Shown here piece by piece: positions 43,701 to 47,370 of a DNA stretch of 64,000 bases (positions are counted from its first letter, which is position 1; each line of letters starts with the position of its first letter). The position numbers and the translations under genes were made by a program. The stretch is from Nemopilema nomurai (Eukaryota; Cnidaria; Scyphozoa; Rhizostomeae; Rhizostomatidae), in the NCBI GenBank assembly GCA_003864495.1, contig ML133387.1, forward strand, positions 1,398,228 through 1,462,227, in the 5' to 3' direction. The notes under the pieces were generated by a model that was not told the origin of the DNA, did not search any database, and saw nothing but the letters and a program-made list of their open reading frames with translations.

Positions 43701-45795
43701 TCCTGCAAAACACCAACAGCATCTTCAAATAAATCAACTTTTCCATATGTTTCATCAAGAAGGACTTCCGTTCTGTCAGAAGAAATACCCATGAAGCCAG
43801 AAAGGAAAGAACTAAAGACCTAAGACTAAATGGTGAGCATGACTTCTGAAGAAATGATGCTCAGAATACGATCATAAGTGTTGTCAGATTTGGTACCTCT
43901 AAACTACAAAAAGTCATTAATATTAAAACTGTCATTTCCAAAGGTGTAGATCTGCACAGGACCGTGTTTACAACTTATTGGGCCCTGGGCAGAAAGTTGT
44001 TGGGGCACTGAGCCTACAGTTATTGGGGCTCCCTAAAATATGCCAACGTAGTTTGTGTAATGCTACTCAATTCATCAAGACCCCTTTATGAAGGCTTAAC
44101 AACATTTTGTTTGGGGCCCCCTATAATTAATAACATCAGGGGTCCCCTGGGCCCGGCCTCACTGAATCTGCATGAGAAAACATGATAGATAACAGCTGGC
44201 TTACAAACAGAATGGAGAAATGTCTATCTTATGCATCACACCCTTACCTGTTATAACTCCTAATTGCAATATCTTTTGCCCAGCGTAAGCACTACAAGGT
44301 ACATTGTATCAATAAGACTAGGTTGATAACATTGATAACAGCACTTCATGTGTTGAAGAGGTTACCCTGTATAAACATTTTCATTATTTTCATCAAAAAC
44401 TGAGATAAACTAGAAACAAACAAGAAGTGCCTTCAATTGTCTTTTTAAAAATAAAAGGTTGAAATGTTTGAGGAGTTCTTAAGCAAGGGGGAAATCCCTT
44501 TTTACTATACACAACCTGAACACACAAGTCATAGATGTTGACAGGGAAGGTTAGATACCAAAAGAAAAATTGAACATTTAATTGAAGGCTTGTAAAGAAA
44601 GCCCATTTTTCCTGAAAATAGCACTATTTATCTAAAATGCTCATCTATTCCACTTGAAGTAACAAAACAACTTGATAGATTAACCTACAAAGTCAGGTAT
44701 GGCTCTAAAAATTTTCTTGGTCCTCAAAGAGAATTGTGCCCAAACTATTTTAGAGTTTGAGGAAAGAATACCCCATCTTACAAAGACTTTTTTATAGGAC
44801 TCAAAACAAAATGACACCACAGATATAAATTGTAAGCCTTAAAGTGCACAAATGTGAAGTTTGTTTGGTGTTTTATCCAGATTTAATGGTCCTAATTGTT
44901 ATGGTTTTAATCAGGTTCACATTGCCTGTAGTTGCGTCAATCTACTTAGTATCCCTGCTCACTCTAAATGACAACTTGATCGTACCTTAGAAAACATATT
45001 AGACAGACAGTTTTATACCTTGAAAAGTGCTACCTTAAATCATTAAGTCAACACCACAAGTCAGGCCATGGTGAACAAATTTTCCTTAGAAATACATTTC
45101 CATTTCAGGGAAAGGGTTTGAATAGACTCTGAGGCTATTTTACAAGACTCTGATTTGAGCCAAAAAGACCACTCACAAATTTATCTGTGTAGCTGCCATA
45201 AAACAAAATTGGTGACAGGAGATCCACTTTGATGGTCTCAAAATGAGACCTTCTTTCGTTCACCTTAAGCTTCCACCAAAAGGAAATGAGACTTTCTGAA
45301 ATTTCAAAGGACTAGAAAAATTAAGAACAATAAAAACATTTCCAAACAAAGCAAATAAAACATTGTTAGGATATTTTTCTAGGAAACCTATTCTGTCACA
45401 AGAAACTTCACTGCAGAGTTGATTTTAACACTTTGCCAAGTTGAAAATCCAGAACATAATATCCGCTTGCAAGAATGTTAGATTCTACTTAATTGCTTGA
45501 ATAGCAATAGAATAAAAGTACTTTTGTTACTAAGAACTTTGATATTGAAATTGAAAGCCAAGCCCCACAACAGTGCCACCATTTTCTATTGTGAAAGAGA
45601 CAGCTGTTGGATAAACAGTAAAAACTTCCAAGCCTAGATGCTTTTCCCTGAAATGCTGGCCATGCAGTTGGAAAAAAGCAATCTTTCAGGTTCATAGCAG
45701 ACAACTACATTTTTAATTTTATGAAAATATTAAATAAAGTCTGAAAGCTTACCCTCTCTAGAAGCATTTGCTCCCTTTTTAGATTTTGGTTTCAT
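4625..45795 (-). CDS. TTC3: TTC3-like TPR/RING E3 ubiquitin ligase (whole gene, about 40 exons)
   Basis: This is the span of a multi-exon minus-strand gene; its exons are listed separately. TTC3 proteins are E3 ubiquitin ligases that recruit E2 enzymes through a C-terminal RING-H2 and bind partners through TPRs; mammalian TTC3 is reported to target phosphorylated Akt. What I see, in order: TPR block, acidic linker, second TPR-like block, a Cys/His-rich region with CKIEYHSVCW and CLTPDCCG, a basic linker, a winged-helix-like region with CGGLRFFLASSPKFAF, coiled coils, a Pro-rich stretch, then CIIC...C.H..H..C...CPTC. The match to vertebrate TTC3 is clear through the Cys/His region; DZIP3 is the nearest paralogue but lacks this full layout. 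The 38 exons give about 1,555 residues, against about 2,000 in human TTC3. All phases match except before 45311 and before 34340, where a small exon is missing at each place. Two potential sources of error are non-consensus GAG|GTT donors and non-conserved linker exons. Confidence 0.9.
4767..5269. mobile_element. TIR element (MITE-like) in the last TTC3 intron
   Basis: Its two ends are inverted copies: AAGCCCCGGCCAAACGATCC at the left, and the reverse complement of the right end starts AAGCCCCGGCCAAAGGATCC; similarity continues for about 36 bp. No coding capacity. The interior is a tandem pair of 179-bp copies (4859-5037 and 5038-5216) rich in CCAACA/TGTTGG. The right end abuts TTAA; the left flank is TGAA. 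Superfamily not determined. Confidence 0.75.
4859..5216. repeat. tandem pair, 179-bp unit
   Basis: The two copies differ at few positions (for example GTTGCACTGAG against GTTGGACTGAG), so the duplication is fairly recent. It lies wholly inside the TIR element. Confidence 0.85.
5270..9042. other. rest of the last TTC3 intron
   Basis: No exon fits the phase of its neighbours. The open frames here (up to 145 codons near 6.6-7.0 kb on the plus strand) have no recognisable composition or domain and look like chance. Confidence 0.5.
9043..9192 (-). CDS. TTC3: TTC3 exon, RING-H2 first half
   Basis: 50 codons, phase 0 to 0, CCTTTGCAG acceptor and GAG|GTTGGT donor. CIICHDDMLSVKETTRLGCY then HVFHTE gives zinc ligands 1-5 of a C3H2C3 RING. 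The intron falls just before ligand 6. Confidence 0.93.
9457..9586 (-). CDS. TTC3: TTC3 exon, pre-RING helical segment
   Basis: 130 nt, phase 2 to 0, TTGTAACAG acceptor and AAT|GTAAGC donor. DDFITYLKQFREKRNNTLHG then LQVEEIIAGVTKMIKK is the conserved L---EI---V helical motif shared by TTC3 and DZIP3. Confidence 0.88.
9587..11480. other. TTC3 intron without recognised features
   Basis: A 114-codon plus-strand frame (10632-10976) has no family resemblance. No repeat recognised. Confidence 0.5.
11481..11914 (-). CDS. TTC3: TTC3 exon, low-complexity region before the RING
   Basis: 434 nt, phase 0 to 2, GTTGGCAG acceptor and AAAG|GTGAGC donor. 144 residues rich in Ala, Ser, Pro and Asn, then EKIMSKLCSQFPTIQR, which begins the conserved helical segment that precedes the RING. 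Confidence 0.82.
11915..13643. other. TTC3 intron without recognised features
   Basis: Nothing coding or repetitive stands out on either strand. Confidence 0.5.
13644..13781 (-). CDS. TTC3: TTC3 exon, end of coil and Pro-rich segment
   Basis: 46 codons, phase 0 to 0, TTTATCTAG acceptor and CTCAG|GTAACT donor. It starts TKLDERIQLIKDG (coil) then becomes Pro-rich, PPLHVPPLPLSPPQP. Vertebrate TTC3 also goes from a coil (FEEQIKAIKNG) to a Pro-rich stretch here. Confidence 0.82.
13782..18700. other. largest TTC3 intron (to 18860)
   Basis: It contains short CAA-type microsatellites (about 13900-13920 and 17092-17116) and, at 15.8-16.85 kb, several overlapping minus-strand frames that could be decayed repeat coding sequence but match nothing I know. 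Confidence 0.45.
17092..17116. repeat. (AAC)n microsatellite
   Basis: Uninterrupted run of about eight AAC units in an intron. Confidence 0.9.
18701..18826. repeat. 20-bp minisatellite
   Basis: Six copies of GCAAGCATCGGCCTGATATT plus a partial one, nearly perfect; the last two full copies share T to A at position 19. It starts 34 nt downstream of a TTC3 donor. Confidence 0.95.
18861..18942 (-). CDS. TTC3: TTC3 coiled-coil exon between two minisatellites
   Basis: 82 nt, phase 2 to 0, CGTAACAG acceptor and CTG|GTAAGT donor. EMLKNWIKHRDVVSKNLRTQ joins the next exon as LRTQL-TKLDERIQL, keeping a heptad pattern. A 20-bp tandem array starts 34 nt past the donor, and a 15-bp array lies about 125 nt upstream of the acceptor. 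Confidence 0.78.
19066..19321. repeat. 15-bp minisatellite
   Basis: About 17 copies of CTCATTCATCAGCCT or CTCATTCATCATCCT. Because 15 is a multiple of three, both strands stay open as pentapeptide repeats (PLIHQ on plus, RLMNE on minus). It lies in a TTC3 intron and the exon phases do not need it, so I call it non-coding. Confidence 0.92.
19458..19564 (-). CDS. TTC3: TTC3 coiled-coil exon
   Basis: 107 nt, phase 0 to 2, CTTTTCATAG acceptor and TTGA|GTAAGT donor. RRLESIQWNVYMIENNPFL; helix with some hydrophobic residues. Confidence 0.78.
19866..20021. repeat. tandem duplication, about 80-bp unit
   Basis: Two copies of a unit starting CAGTTACCCCCAGG and holding CCAAATATGGCAGTGGGTGG and ACAACACCCAACACCCT. 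In an intron. Confidence 0.85.
20844..20940 (-). CDS. TTC3: TTC3 coiled-coil exon
   Basis: 97 nt, phase 2 to 0, TTCTCATAG acceptor and GAG|GTTTGT donor. DIIDKLSTCVTEQSIRAQKA aligns with the end of the vertebrate coil before the WK-SEVYKLQIM segment. Confidence 0.78.
20941..22045. other. TTC3 intron without recognised features
   Basis: AT-rich; no exon, repeat or RNA gene seen. Confidence 0.5.
22046..22114 (-). CDS. TTC3: TTC3 coiled-coil exon
   Basis: 69 nt, phase 2 to 2, CATCCACAG acceptor and TTGAG|GTACGT donor. YKVKLLDKEREVEKMTVKVG is a continuous charged coil. Confidence 0.8.
22115..23754. other. TTC3 intron with a small repeat
   Basis: Apart from the short repeat at 22979-23062 nothing is recognised. 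Confidence 0.5.
22979..23062. repeat. short tandem repeat, about 25-bp unit
   Basis: Three to four imperfect copies built on AGACCCAATCTTTTGGCCCCC. Confidence 0.75.
23755..23888 (-). CDS. TTC3: TTC3 coiled-coil exon
   Basis: 134 nt, phase 0 to 2, ATGTCAG acceptor and ACGG|GTGAGT donor. KKWQHEKEKLTGTIKSLYEK matches the vertebrate KKWQQEKKEIQERLKSLKKK segment. Confidence 0.88.
24312..25212 (-). CDS. TTC3: TTC3 large exon: winged-helix-like domain and start of coiled coil
   Basis: 901 nt, 300 full codons, the largest exon. Residues 1-75 form the conserved TTC3/DZIP3 domain: IFADLLVSKGG at the start and INSCGGLRFFLASSPKFAF at the end, like ILEKAGGLKPFLL in vertebrates. The middle is low-complexity with SPGKINKRAQG and a Gly/Val stretch. 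The last 90 residues are a coiled coil beginning near NGKQFLEQLRNEMI. Acceptor TCCGACAG; donor GAG|GTTCTT is non-consensus, but it is the only GT that keeps the phase. Confidence 0.88.
25213..26610. other. TTC3 intron without recognised features
   Basis: Simple (ATT)n-like runs near 25840; no exon fits the flanking phases. Confidence 0.45.
26611..26727 (-). CDS. TTC3: TTC3 exon before the winged-helix-like domain
   Basis: 117 nt, phase 2 to 2, TTTCTCAAG acceptor and GATCG|GTATGG donor. It encodes 38 residues including LKGTQGLTTFIGEEETNSLR. The vertebrate protein has a longer helical region here, so this may be a shortened version of it. Confidence 0.65.
26975..27012 (-). CDS. TTC3: TTC3 38-nt Lys-rich microexon
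   Basis: 38 nt, phase 0 to 2, acceptor ATTTTTTTCAG and donor AATAG|GTTTGT. It encodes GTKKRKKKSKKN, a basic patch like the KNKSKKKKPK stretch of vertebrate TTC3 and a possible nuclear localisation signal. A long TTC-rich pyrimidine tract on the coding strand begins about 38 nt upstream of its acceptor. Confidence 0.7.
27051..27219. repeat. GAA/TTC-rich microsatellite beside a microexon
   Basis: Imperfect (AAG)n run broken by CGG, AAC and AAT units on the plus strand. On the TTC3 coding strand it is almost pure TTC/CTT pyrimidine tract, ending about 38 nt before the acceptor of the 38-nt exon. It creates long low-complexity open frames that are not genes. Confidence 0.92.
27220..28523. other. 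rest of TTC3 intron
   Basis: No exon or repeat recognised. Confidence 0.45.
28524..28722 (-). CDS. TTC3: TTC3 exon, charged coiled-coil linker
   Basis: 199 nt, phase 2 to 0. ALEEEKEIKREKERLKEMDD and what follows form a Glu/Lys-rich coiled coil, as in the KKLKRKIQKKEAKK region of vertebrate TTC3. The donor TGG|GTTCGC is weak; an in-exon alternative ACT|GTAGAT keeps the same phase. Confidence 0.7.
29003..29078. repeat. tandem repeat, about 26-bp unit
   Basis: Three imperfect copies of a unit with TTTTTGTCCC and GGTGGGACTA, 32 bp from a TTC3 donor. Confidence 0.8.
29110..29186 (-). CDS. TTC3: TTC3 exon, basic/Pro linker
   Basis: 77 nt, phase 0 to 2, TTTAACAG acceptor and GCAG|GTACCT donor. 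HKVDLPKKPITATPKIDKSK matches the short Lys/Pro-rich stretch that follows the Cys/His region in vertebrate TTC3. Confidence 0.75.
29356..29457 (-). CDS. TTC3: TTC3 exon, Cys/His-rich region, part 2
   Basis: 34 codons, phase 0 to 0, CTTCACAG acceptor and GAG|GTAGGC donor. DFLNRKCLTPDCCGILYIMN is the second half of the Cys/His region; the family motif is KDFL--C-TPDC-G. Confidence 0.92.
29663..29699. repeat. (ACAA)n microsatellite
   Basis: About nine uninterrupted AAAC units in an intron. Confidence 0.95.
30336..30451 (-). CDS. TTC3: TTC3 exon, Cys/His-rich zinc-binding-like region, part 1
   Basis: 116 nt, phase 1 to 0. FKGFIQLKCNEACKIEYHSV then CWQKVKKKL is very close to the vertebrate sequence DFKGFI--SC--CKIEFH-NCWKKLK. 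The spaced Cys and His residues look like one half of a metal-binding fold. Confidence 0.92.
30906..30978 (-). CDS. TTC3: TTC3 exon before the Cys/His region
   Basis: 73 nt, phase 0 to 1, TTGGCCTAG acceptor and TTAG|GTACTT donor. It encodes NLCFELGDDYALCSSFESSR and four more residues. It is the only open frame that links both conserved neighbours. Confidence 0.7.
31018..31168. repeat. degenerate short tandem repeat (TTGATTACAG-like)
   Basis: Ten or so diverged copies of an 11-14 bp unit such as GGTTGATTACAG; irregular spacing points to an old array. Confidence 0.6.
31207..31330 (-). CDS. TTC3: TTC3 exon, end of second TPR block
   Basis: 124 nt, phase 2 to 0, CCCTTTTTAG acceptor and GAG|GTATTA donor. 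RRWPGSDFVIEETKPGKLE is nearly superposable on the vertebrate WPTSNVIIEES-P-KI motif and is one of the best family markers in the gene. Confidence 0.9.
31739..31848 (-). CDS. TTC3: TTC3 exon, second TPR block
   Basis: 110 nt, phase 0 to 2. AKKQFDLIIENFSDVNFPLA then HYGCGQIFHKQS matches the vertebrate NQFKRIIEHYP...AYCGIGKVY-K segment. Confidence 0.87.
31885..32145. repeat. degenerate tandem repeat, roughly 40-bp unit
   Basis: Recurrent ACAGAAACRCAATGGCA and GATGG/TGACAG motifs at about 40-bp spacing in six diverged copies; intronic. Confidence 0.55.
32325..32402 (-). CDS. TTC3: TTC3 exon, second TPR block
   Basis: 26 codons, phase 0 to 0, TCTTTTCTAG acceptor and GAG|GTGAGC donor. EAVVLTYAYGMCSFESGSDE matches the helix A of the vertebrate TPR with VLVVYGLAISLL. 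Confidence 0.85.
32403..33064. other. TTC3 intron without recognised features
   Basis: No exon needed by phase and none seen. Confidence 0.45.
33065..33151 (-). CDS. TTC3: TTC3 exon, second TPR block
   Basis: 29 codons, phase 0 to 0. GTKYFMAKNYDCASTYFNLV is a TPR helix pair. It matches the vertebrate segment with DGYMALLEQ...A-QAFTELL. Confidence 0.85.
33513..33569 (-). CDS. TTC3: TTC3 exon, linker into second TPR block
   Basis: 19 codons, phase 0 to 0, ATTCCAG acceptor and AAG|GTTTGC donor; ATHSIKESSMPNLQVEMKK. The last residues lead directly into the TPR helix of the next exon. Confidence 0.7.
34307..34340 (-). CDS. TTC3: TTC3 exon, linker (34 nt)
   Basis: 34 nt between AATCTCCAG and AAG|GTAATA, phase 2 to 0, encoding SVEGNSDGPKK. 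It sits in the disordered linker. Support is splice sites and frame only. Confidence 0.55.
34341..37127. other. TTC3 intron region with an unresolved small exon
   Basis: The phase break shows that at least one exon (length 3n+2) lies here; candidates are 34536-34555 and 34832-34872. The rest shows nothing recognisable. Confidence 0.5.
34536..34555 (-). CDS. TTC3: candidate 20-nt TTC3 microexon filling a phase gap
   Basis: The exon ending at 37128 is phase 0 and the one starting at 34340 is phase 2, so an exon of 3n+2 nt is needed. ATTATAG|CCC at 34555 and GCCA|GTGAGT at 34536 give 20 nt in the right phase (PCKVEC). An alternative at 34832-34872 (41 nt) fits too, but holds a pyrimidine tract that looks intronic. 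Confidence 0.3.
37128..37257 (-). CDS. TTC3: TTC3 exon, acidic linker
   Basis: 130 nt, phase 2 to 0, TTTACCAG acceptor and GAG|GTACGT donor. It encodes 43 residues rich in Asp, Ser and Glu, for example CFDDQDSDSSDYDDVGEADY. It lies where vertebrate TTC3 has a disordered charged linker between its two TPR regions. Confidence 0.65.
37258..38881. other. TTC3 intron without recognised features
   Basis: A 130-codon minus-strand frame (37373-37765) has no compatible splice pair. A 17-nt possible exon near 38.05-38.07 kb fails on phase. Confidence 0.45.
38882..38921 (-). CDS. TTC3: TTC3 exon after the TPR block (40 nt)
   Basis: 40 nt with a strong acceptor (TTATTTCTCTAG) and donor (CAA|GTACGT). 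It takes phase 1 to 2, exactly what its neighbours need, and encodes TSQVARRLDLIL. Not conserved, so it is supported only by splice fit. Confidence 0.6.
39799..39937 (-). CDS. TTC3: TTC3 exon, TPR 3
   Basis: 139 nt, phase 0 to 1. GQYRFCRSLELLGKQDDAAR followed by AAKRALKACPS matches the third TPR of TTC3, where the equivalent is GHYRYC-ALS-LGEY. It ends in a basic helix. Confidence 0.88.
40166..40220 (-). CDS. TTC3: TTC3 exon, TPR 2 helix B
   Basis: 55 nt, phase 2 to 0. HSLADARRAIALNPSSEK completes the TPR helix B (A--D-RRAI-LNP). Donor GAAAAG|GTGGGT. Confidence 0.85.
40448..40510 (-). CDS. TTC3: TTC3 exon, TPR 2 helix A
   Basis: 63 nt, phase 2 to 2, CTTTTAG acceptor and ACAG|GTAAGC donor. 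YSNRAQCFLSLGRY is a textbook TPR helix A (YxNRAxCxLxxGxy). Confidence 0.85.
41126..41217 (-). CDS. TTC3: TTC3 exon, TPR 1 helix A/B
   Basis: 92 nt, phase 0 to 2. ANRLFADRMYEKAITLYDSI fits the TPR pattern (N, F/Y, A, Y at the usual spacing) and aligns with the first TPR of vertebrate TTC3. Confidence 0.85.
41408..41490 (-). CDS. TTC3: TTC3 exon preceding the first TPR
   Basis: 83 nt, phase 1 to 0, CTCTTTTAG acceptor and AAG|GTAAAG donor. It encodes FIYIESLKHGEFPLEVY and the next ten residues, matching the TTC3 segment just before the TPR block. Confidence 0.75.
41946..42019 (-). CDS. TTC3: TTC3 exon, N-terminal region
   Basis: 74 nt, phase 2 to 1, CTTAGCAG acceptor and GAAAG|GTCAGA donor. 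It includes SAMTDSRVFDKQFRDTTLLI. A near copy of its acceptor region lies about 265 bp further upstream in the intron (see findings). Confidence 0.7.
42474..42538 (-). CDS. TTC3: TTC3 exon, N-terminal region
   Basis: 65 nt, phase 0 to 2, TTCCAG acceptor and TTTCAG|GTAGTA donor. It encodes 21 residues ending GIGQQDWFKHF. Confidence 0.7.
43056..43136 (-). CDS. TTC3: TTC3 exon, N-terminal region
   Basis: 27 codons, phase 0 to 0, TTTTTCCTAG acceptor and CAA|GTAAGT donor. It contains SKFEGKKYLDGMIQSMEGI, a charged helix; this part of the family is poorly conserved. Confidence 0.7.
43253..43290. repeat. direct repeat, 17-bp unit
   Basis: ATATCTAGGGGAATCCT occurs twice in tandem in an intron. Confidence 0.85.
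43694..43772 (-). CDS. TTC3: TTC3 exon, N-terminal region
   Basis: 79 nt, phase 2 to 0; TTCTGACAG acceptor and CTA|GTAAAA donor. It encodes 26 residues, starting TEVLLDETYGKVDLFEDAV. Only this frame is open and only it joins both neighbours in phase. Confidence 0.7.
43955..44175. repeat. GC-rich transposon relic
   Basis: An isolated patch with TTGGGGCWCC, GGGGCCCCCT and CCCTGGGCCCGGCC motifs in otherwise AT-rich intron. The ends loosely mirror each other (GATCTGCACAGGACCG against the reverse complement of CGGCCTCACTGAATCTG). It may be a decayed hAT-type element. Confidence 0.35.
44248..44291 (-). CDS. TTC3: TTC3 exon, N-terminal helical region
   Basis: 44 nt, phase 0 to 2, between CTTGTAG and AACAG|GTAAGG (a strong donor). 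It encodes CLRWAKDIAIRSYN, which reads into the next exon in frame as a continuous helix. Confidence 0.7.
44292..45176. other. TTC3 intron without recognised features
   Basis: No exon or repeat recognised. Confidence 0.45.
45177..45311 (-). CDS. TTC3: TTC3 exon, N-terminal conserved region
   Basis: 45 codons, phase 0 to 0, between TTTTTCTAG and TTT|GTGAGT. The segment HFETIKVDLLSPILFYGSY resembles the vertebrate TTC3 segment with a CDAIKIN-like core that precedes the first TPRs. Confidence 0.75.
45572..45603 (-). CDS. TTC3: candidate small TTC3 exon filling a phase gap
   Basis: The ATG exon ends in phase 1 but the next secure exon starts in phase 0, so an exon of length 3n+2 is needed. CCAACAG|CTGTCTC at 45603 and a possible ACT|GTTGTG donor at 45572 give 32 nt encoding about 10 residues in the right phase. 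A donor three bases further on works equally well. The choice rests on splice fit alone. Confidence 0.3.
45753..45795 (-). CDS. TTC3: TTC3 exon with start codon
   Basis: Acceptor TTTTCAG is followed at once by ATG, then 14 codons, MKPKSKKGANASRE, ending in phase 1 at donor GAGG|GTAAGC. The short basic N-terminus is not conserved. The start is chosen because it is the first ATG of the exon and the next upstream signals look non-coding. Confidence 0.65.
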
Positions 45796-47255
45796 CTGAA
45801 AATTATAGAAAATGCTAATGTAAGGCTGAATAATAAACAATCAATGACTTTCTTTCATTTGACACGAACATTGTATCGAAATAATTATGCCACTAGGAAT
45901 AAATAGTTATACATGAACATAAGAAATAACATGAGATGACTGAACAAACCATTTTCAACAAATTGCACTTCCAAATTTTACTCCATTCAGGATAAATTTG
46001 TGAGTGATTTCTTTATTCAGCAAAGCCAGTGACTATATAATAAAAAAAGGTTATAAATAATATCAAGAAACTAACTTTGGAGTTTTTAACTGTGTCCTTA
46101 GCAGCATTGCATGTTTACAAACAAGATATATGTGTATCGATTAAAACTATGATAACTGCTCAAGCTCTTAGGAAAATCTTGGAACAATCCACAAGACCCT
46201 TTCCAATCCTTCCTTCTTCCCCCTTGTAACCAATGCCCTTTTCCAGAGGCAAAGCAGGGTCTTTCAATGCAAAGAATAAATTTTGGAAGAATTTTGCCAG
46301 TCTACAGATCATGAGAATTTGGTTTCAAATTGTGAAATTAGGGGAATTCCCTTTTTTCTGGTTCTTCAGGAACAGCCAGTCTGGACAAAATTGATGCGAA
46401 AAATGCAATGTCTGCGACTCTCGAATTCATTTGTACCACTGGAATCTTCCCATTCCTCCCAGAATCTTATACTTATACAATTTTTGTAATAGGCTTATAG
46501 CTTGTAGCAAAACTGTGCAGGGACCAAACGAGAAAAAGGAAGAGCTGAGGGTCAATTTGAAAATGATGAGGACTGAAAGTCAATGTTGGATTTGTAGTTT
46601 AATGTGTGCGCGCTTCATAAACACGCGTTAGGCATTGGATACGGGGCAGGGAAGTTATTTTTCAAAGAAAAATTAAATGTCAACATTTCATGTAAAGTCG
46701 CACTATGTTTATCCGGGATTGCGGTTTCGAACTAATAATTGAATTAATTCAACGCACATATTCCACGTGCGAAACCTGGAATTTACATATAATATGTTAA
46801 AATAACTCTCTACGTTCCAAACTATTCTGCGATTTTTACTGCAACCGCGGAGAATTGGTCCAGTTCAAAAATTAACTTTACACTAAAATAAGACTCTTAA
46901 AATAAGTTTTCTTGTAAAAATTTCAAATATTCAACTCCTCTTAACGTTCCCATAACATGTTATTGCAAGGCCTACCCGGTAAAGATAGTTAAACGGCTCA
47001 GGTTCAACCTATCTTTTAAATCTGATGTATTAGTTTCAATGCAGTTTCCCGTGCTTCAGGGCACGTGAATTTCATAAACAAGTGCTCGGGTGGACAACTG
47101 TGCCTAGGCCTTTACGAACAAGAACGCAAATGGCTGAAATGGCTGTCACTTACTTTGAGAGCCTATTCTCTCTGCATGATATCATCTATCGTACACAAAT
47201 ATGCAACAAAGCAGCGCGCGTTGAGTGCAAATTTCGACATTTGCCACTTACTTAC
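45796..47255. other. probable first TTC3 intron
   Basis: Would be spliced out if the 5' UTR exon call is right. No coding signal. Confidence 0.35.
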
Positions 47256-47370
47256 AATTGTTCCAAGCAAACCTCCCCTCCACTGTTTTCATCTAGAGAG
47301 GAACTTCACGCGTGGGGCATGACAGCACATTGGGTATCTCTGGCGCTACGATGGCGCACTCGTGACCTCT
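47256..47370 (-). other. TTC3: candidate 5' UTR exon and start region of TTC3
   Basis: The ATG exon at 45795 is preceded directly by an acceptor (TTTTCAG|ATG), so a non-coding first exon must lie upstream. On the minus strand a strong donor, AATT|GTAAGTAAG, ends at 47256. Upstream of it, up to about 47370, is a stretch richer in CpG than its surroundings (GCGCGC, ACGCGT, GATGGCGC). This would give a 1.46-kb first intron. The upper limit is a guess. Confidence 0.35.
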
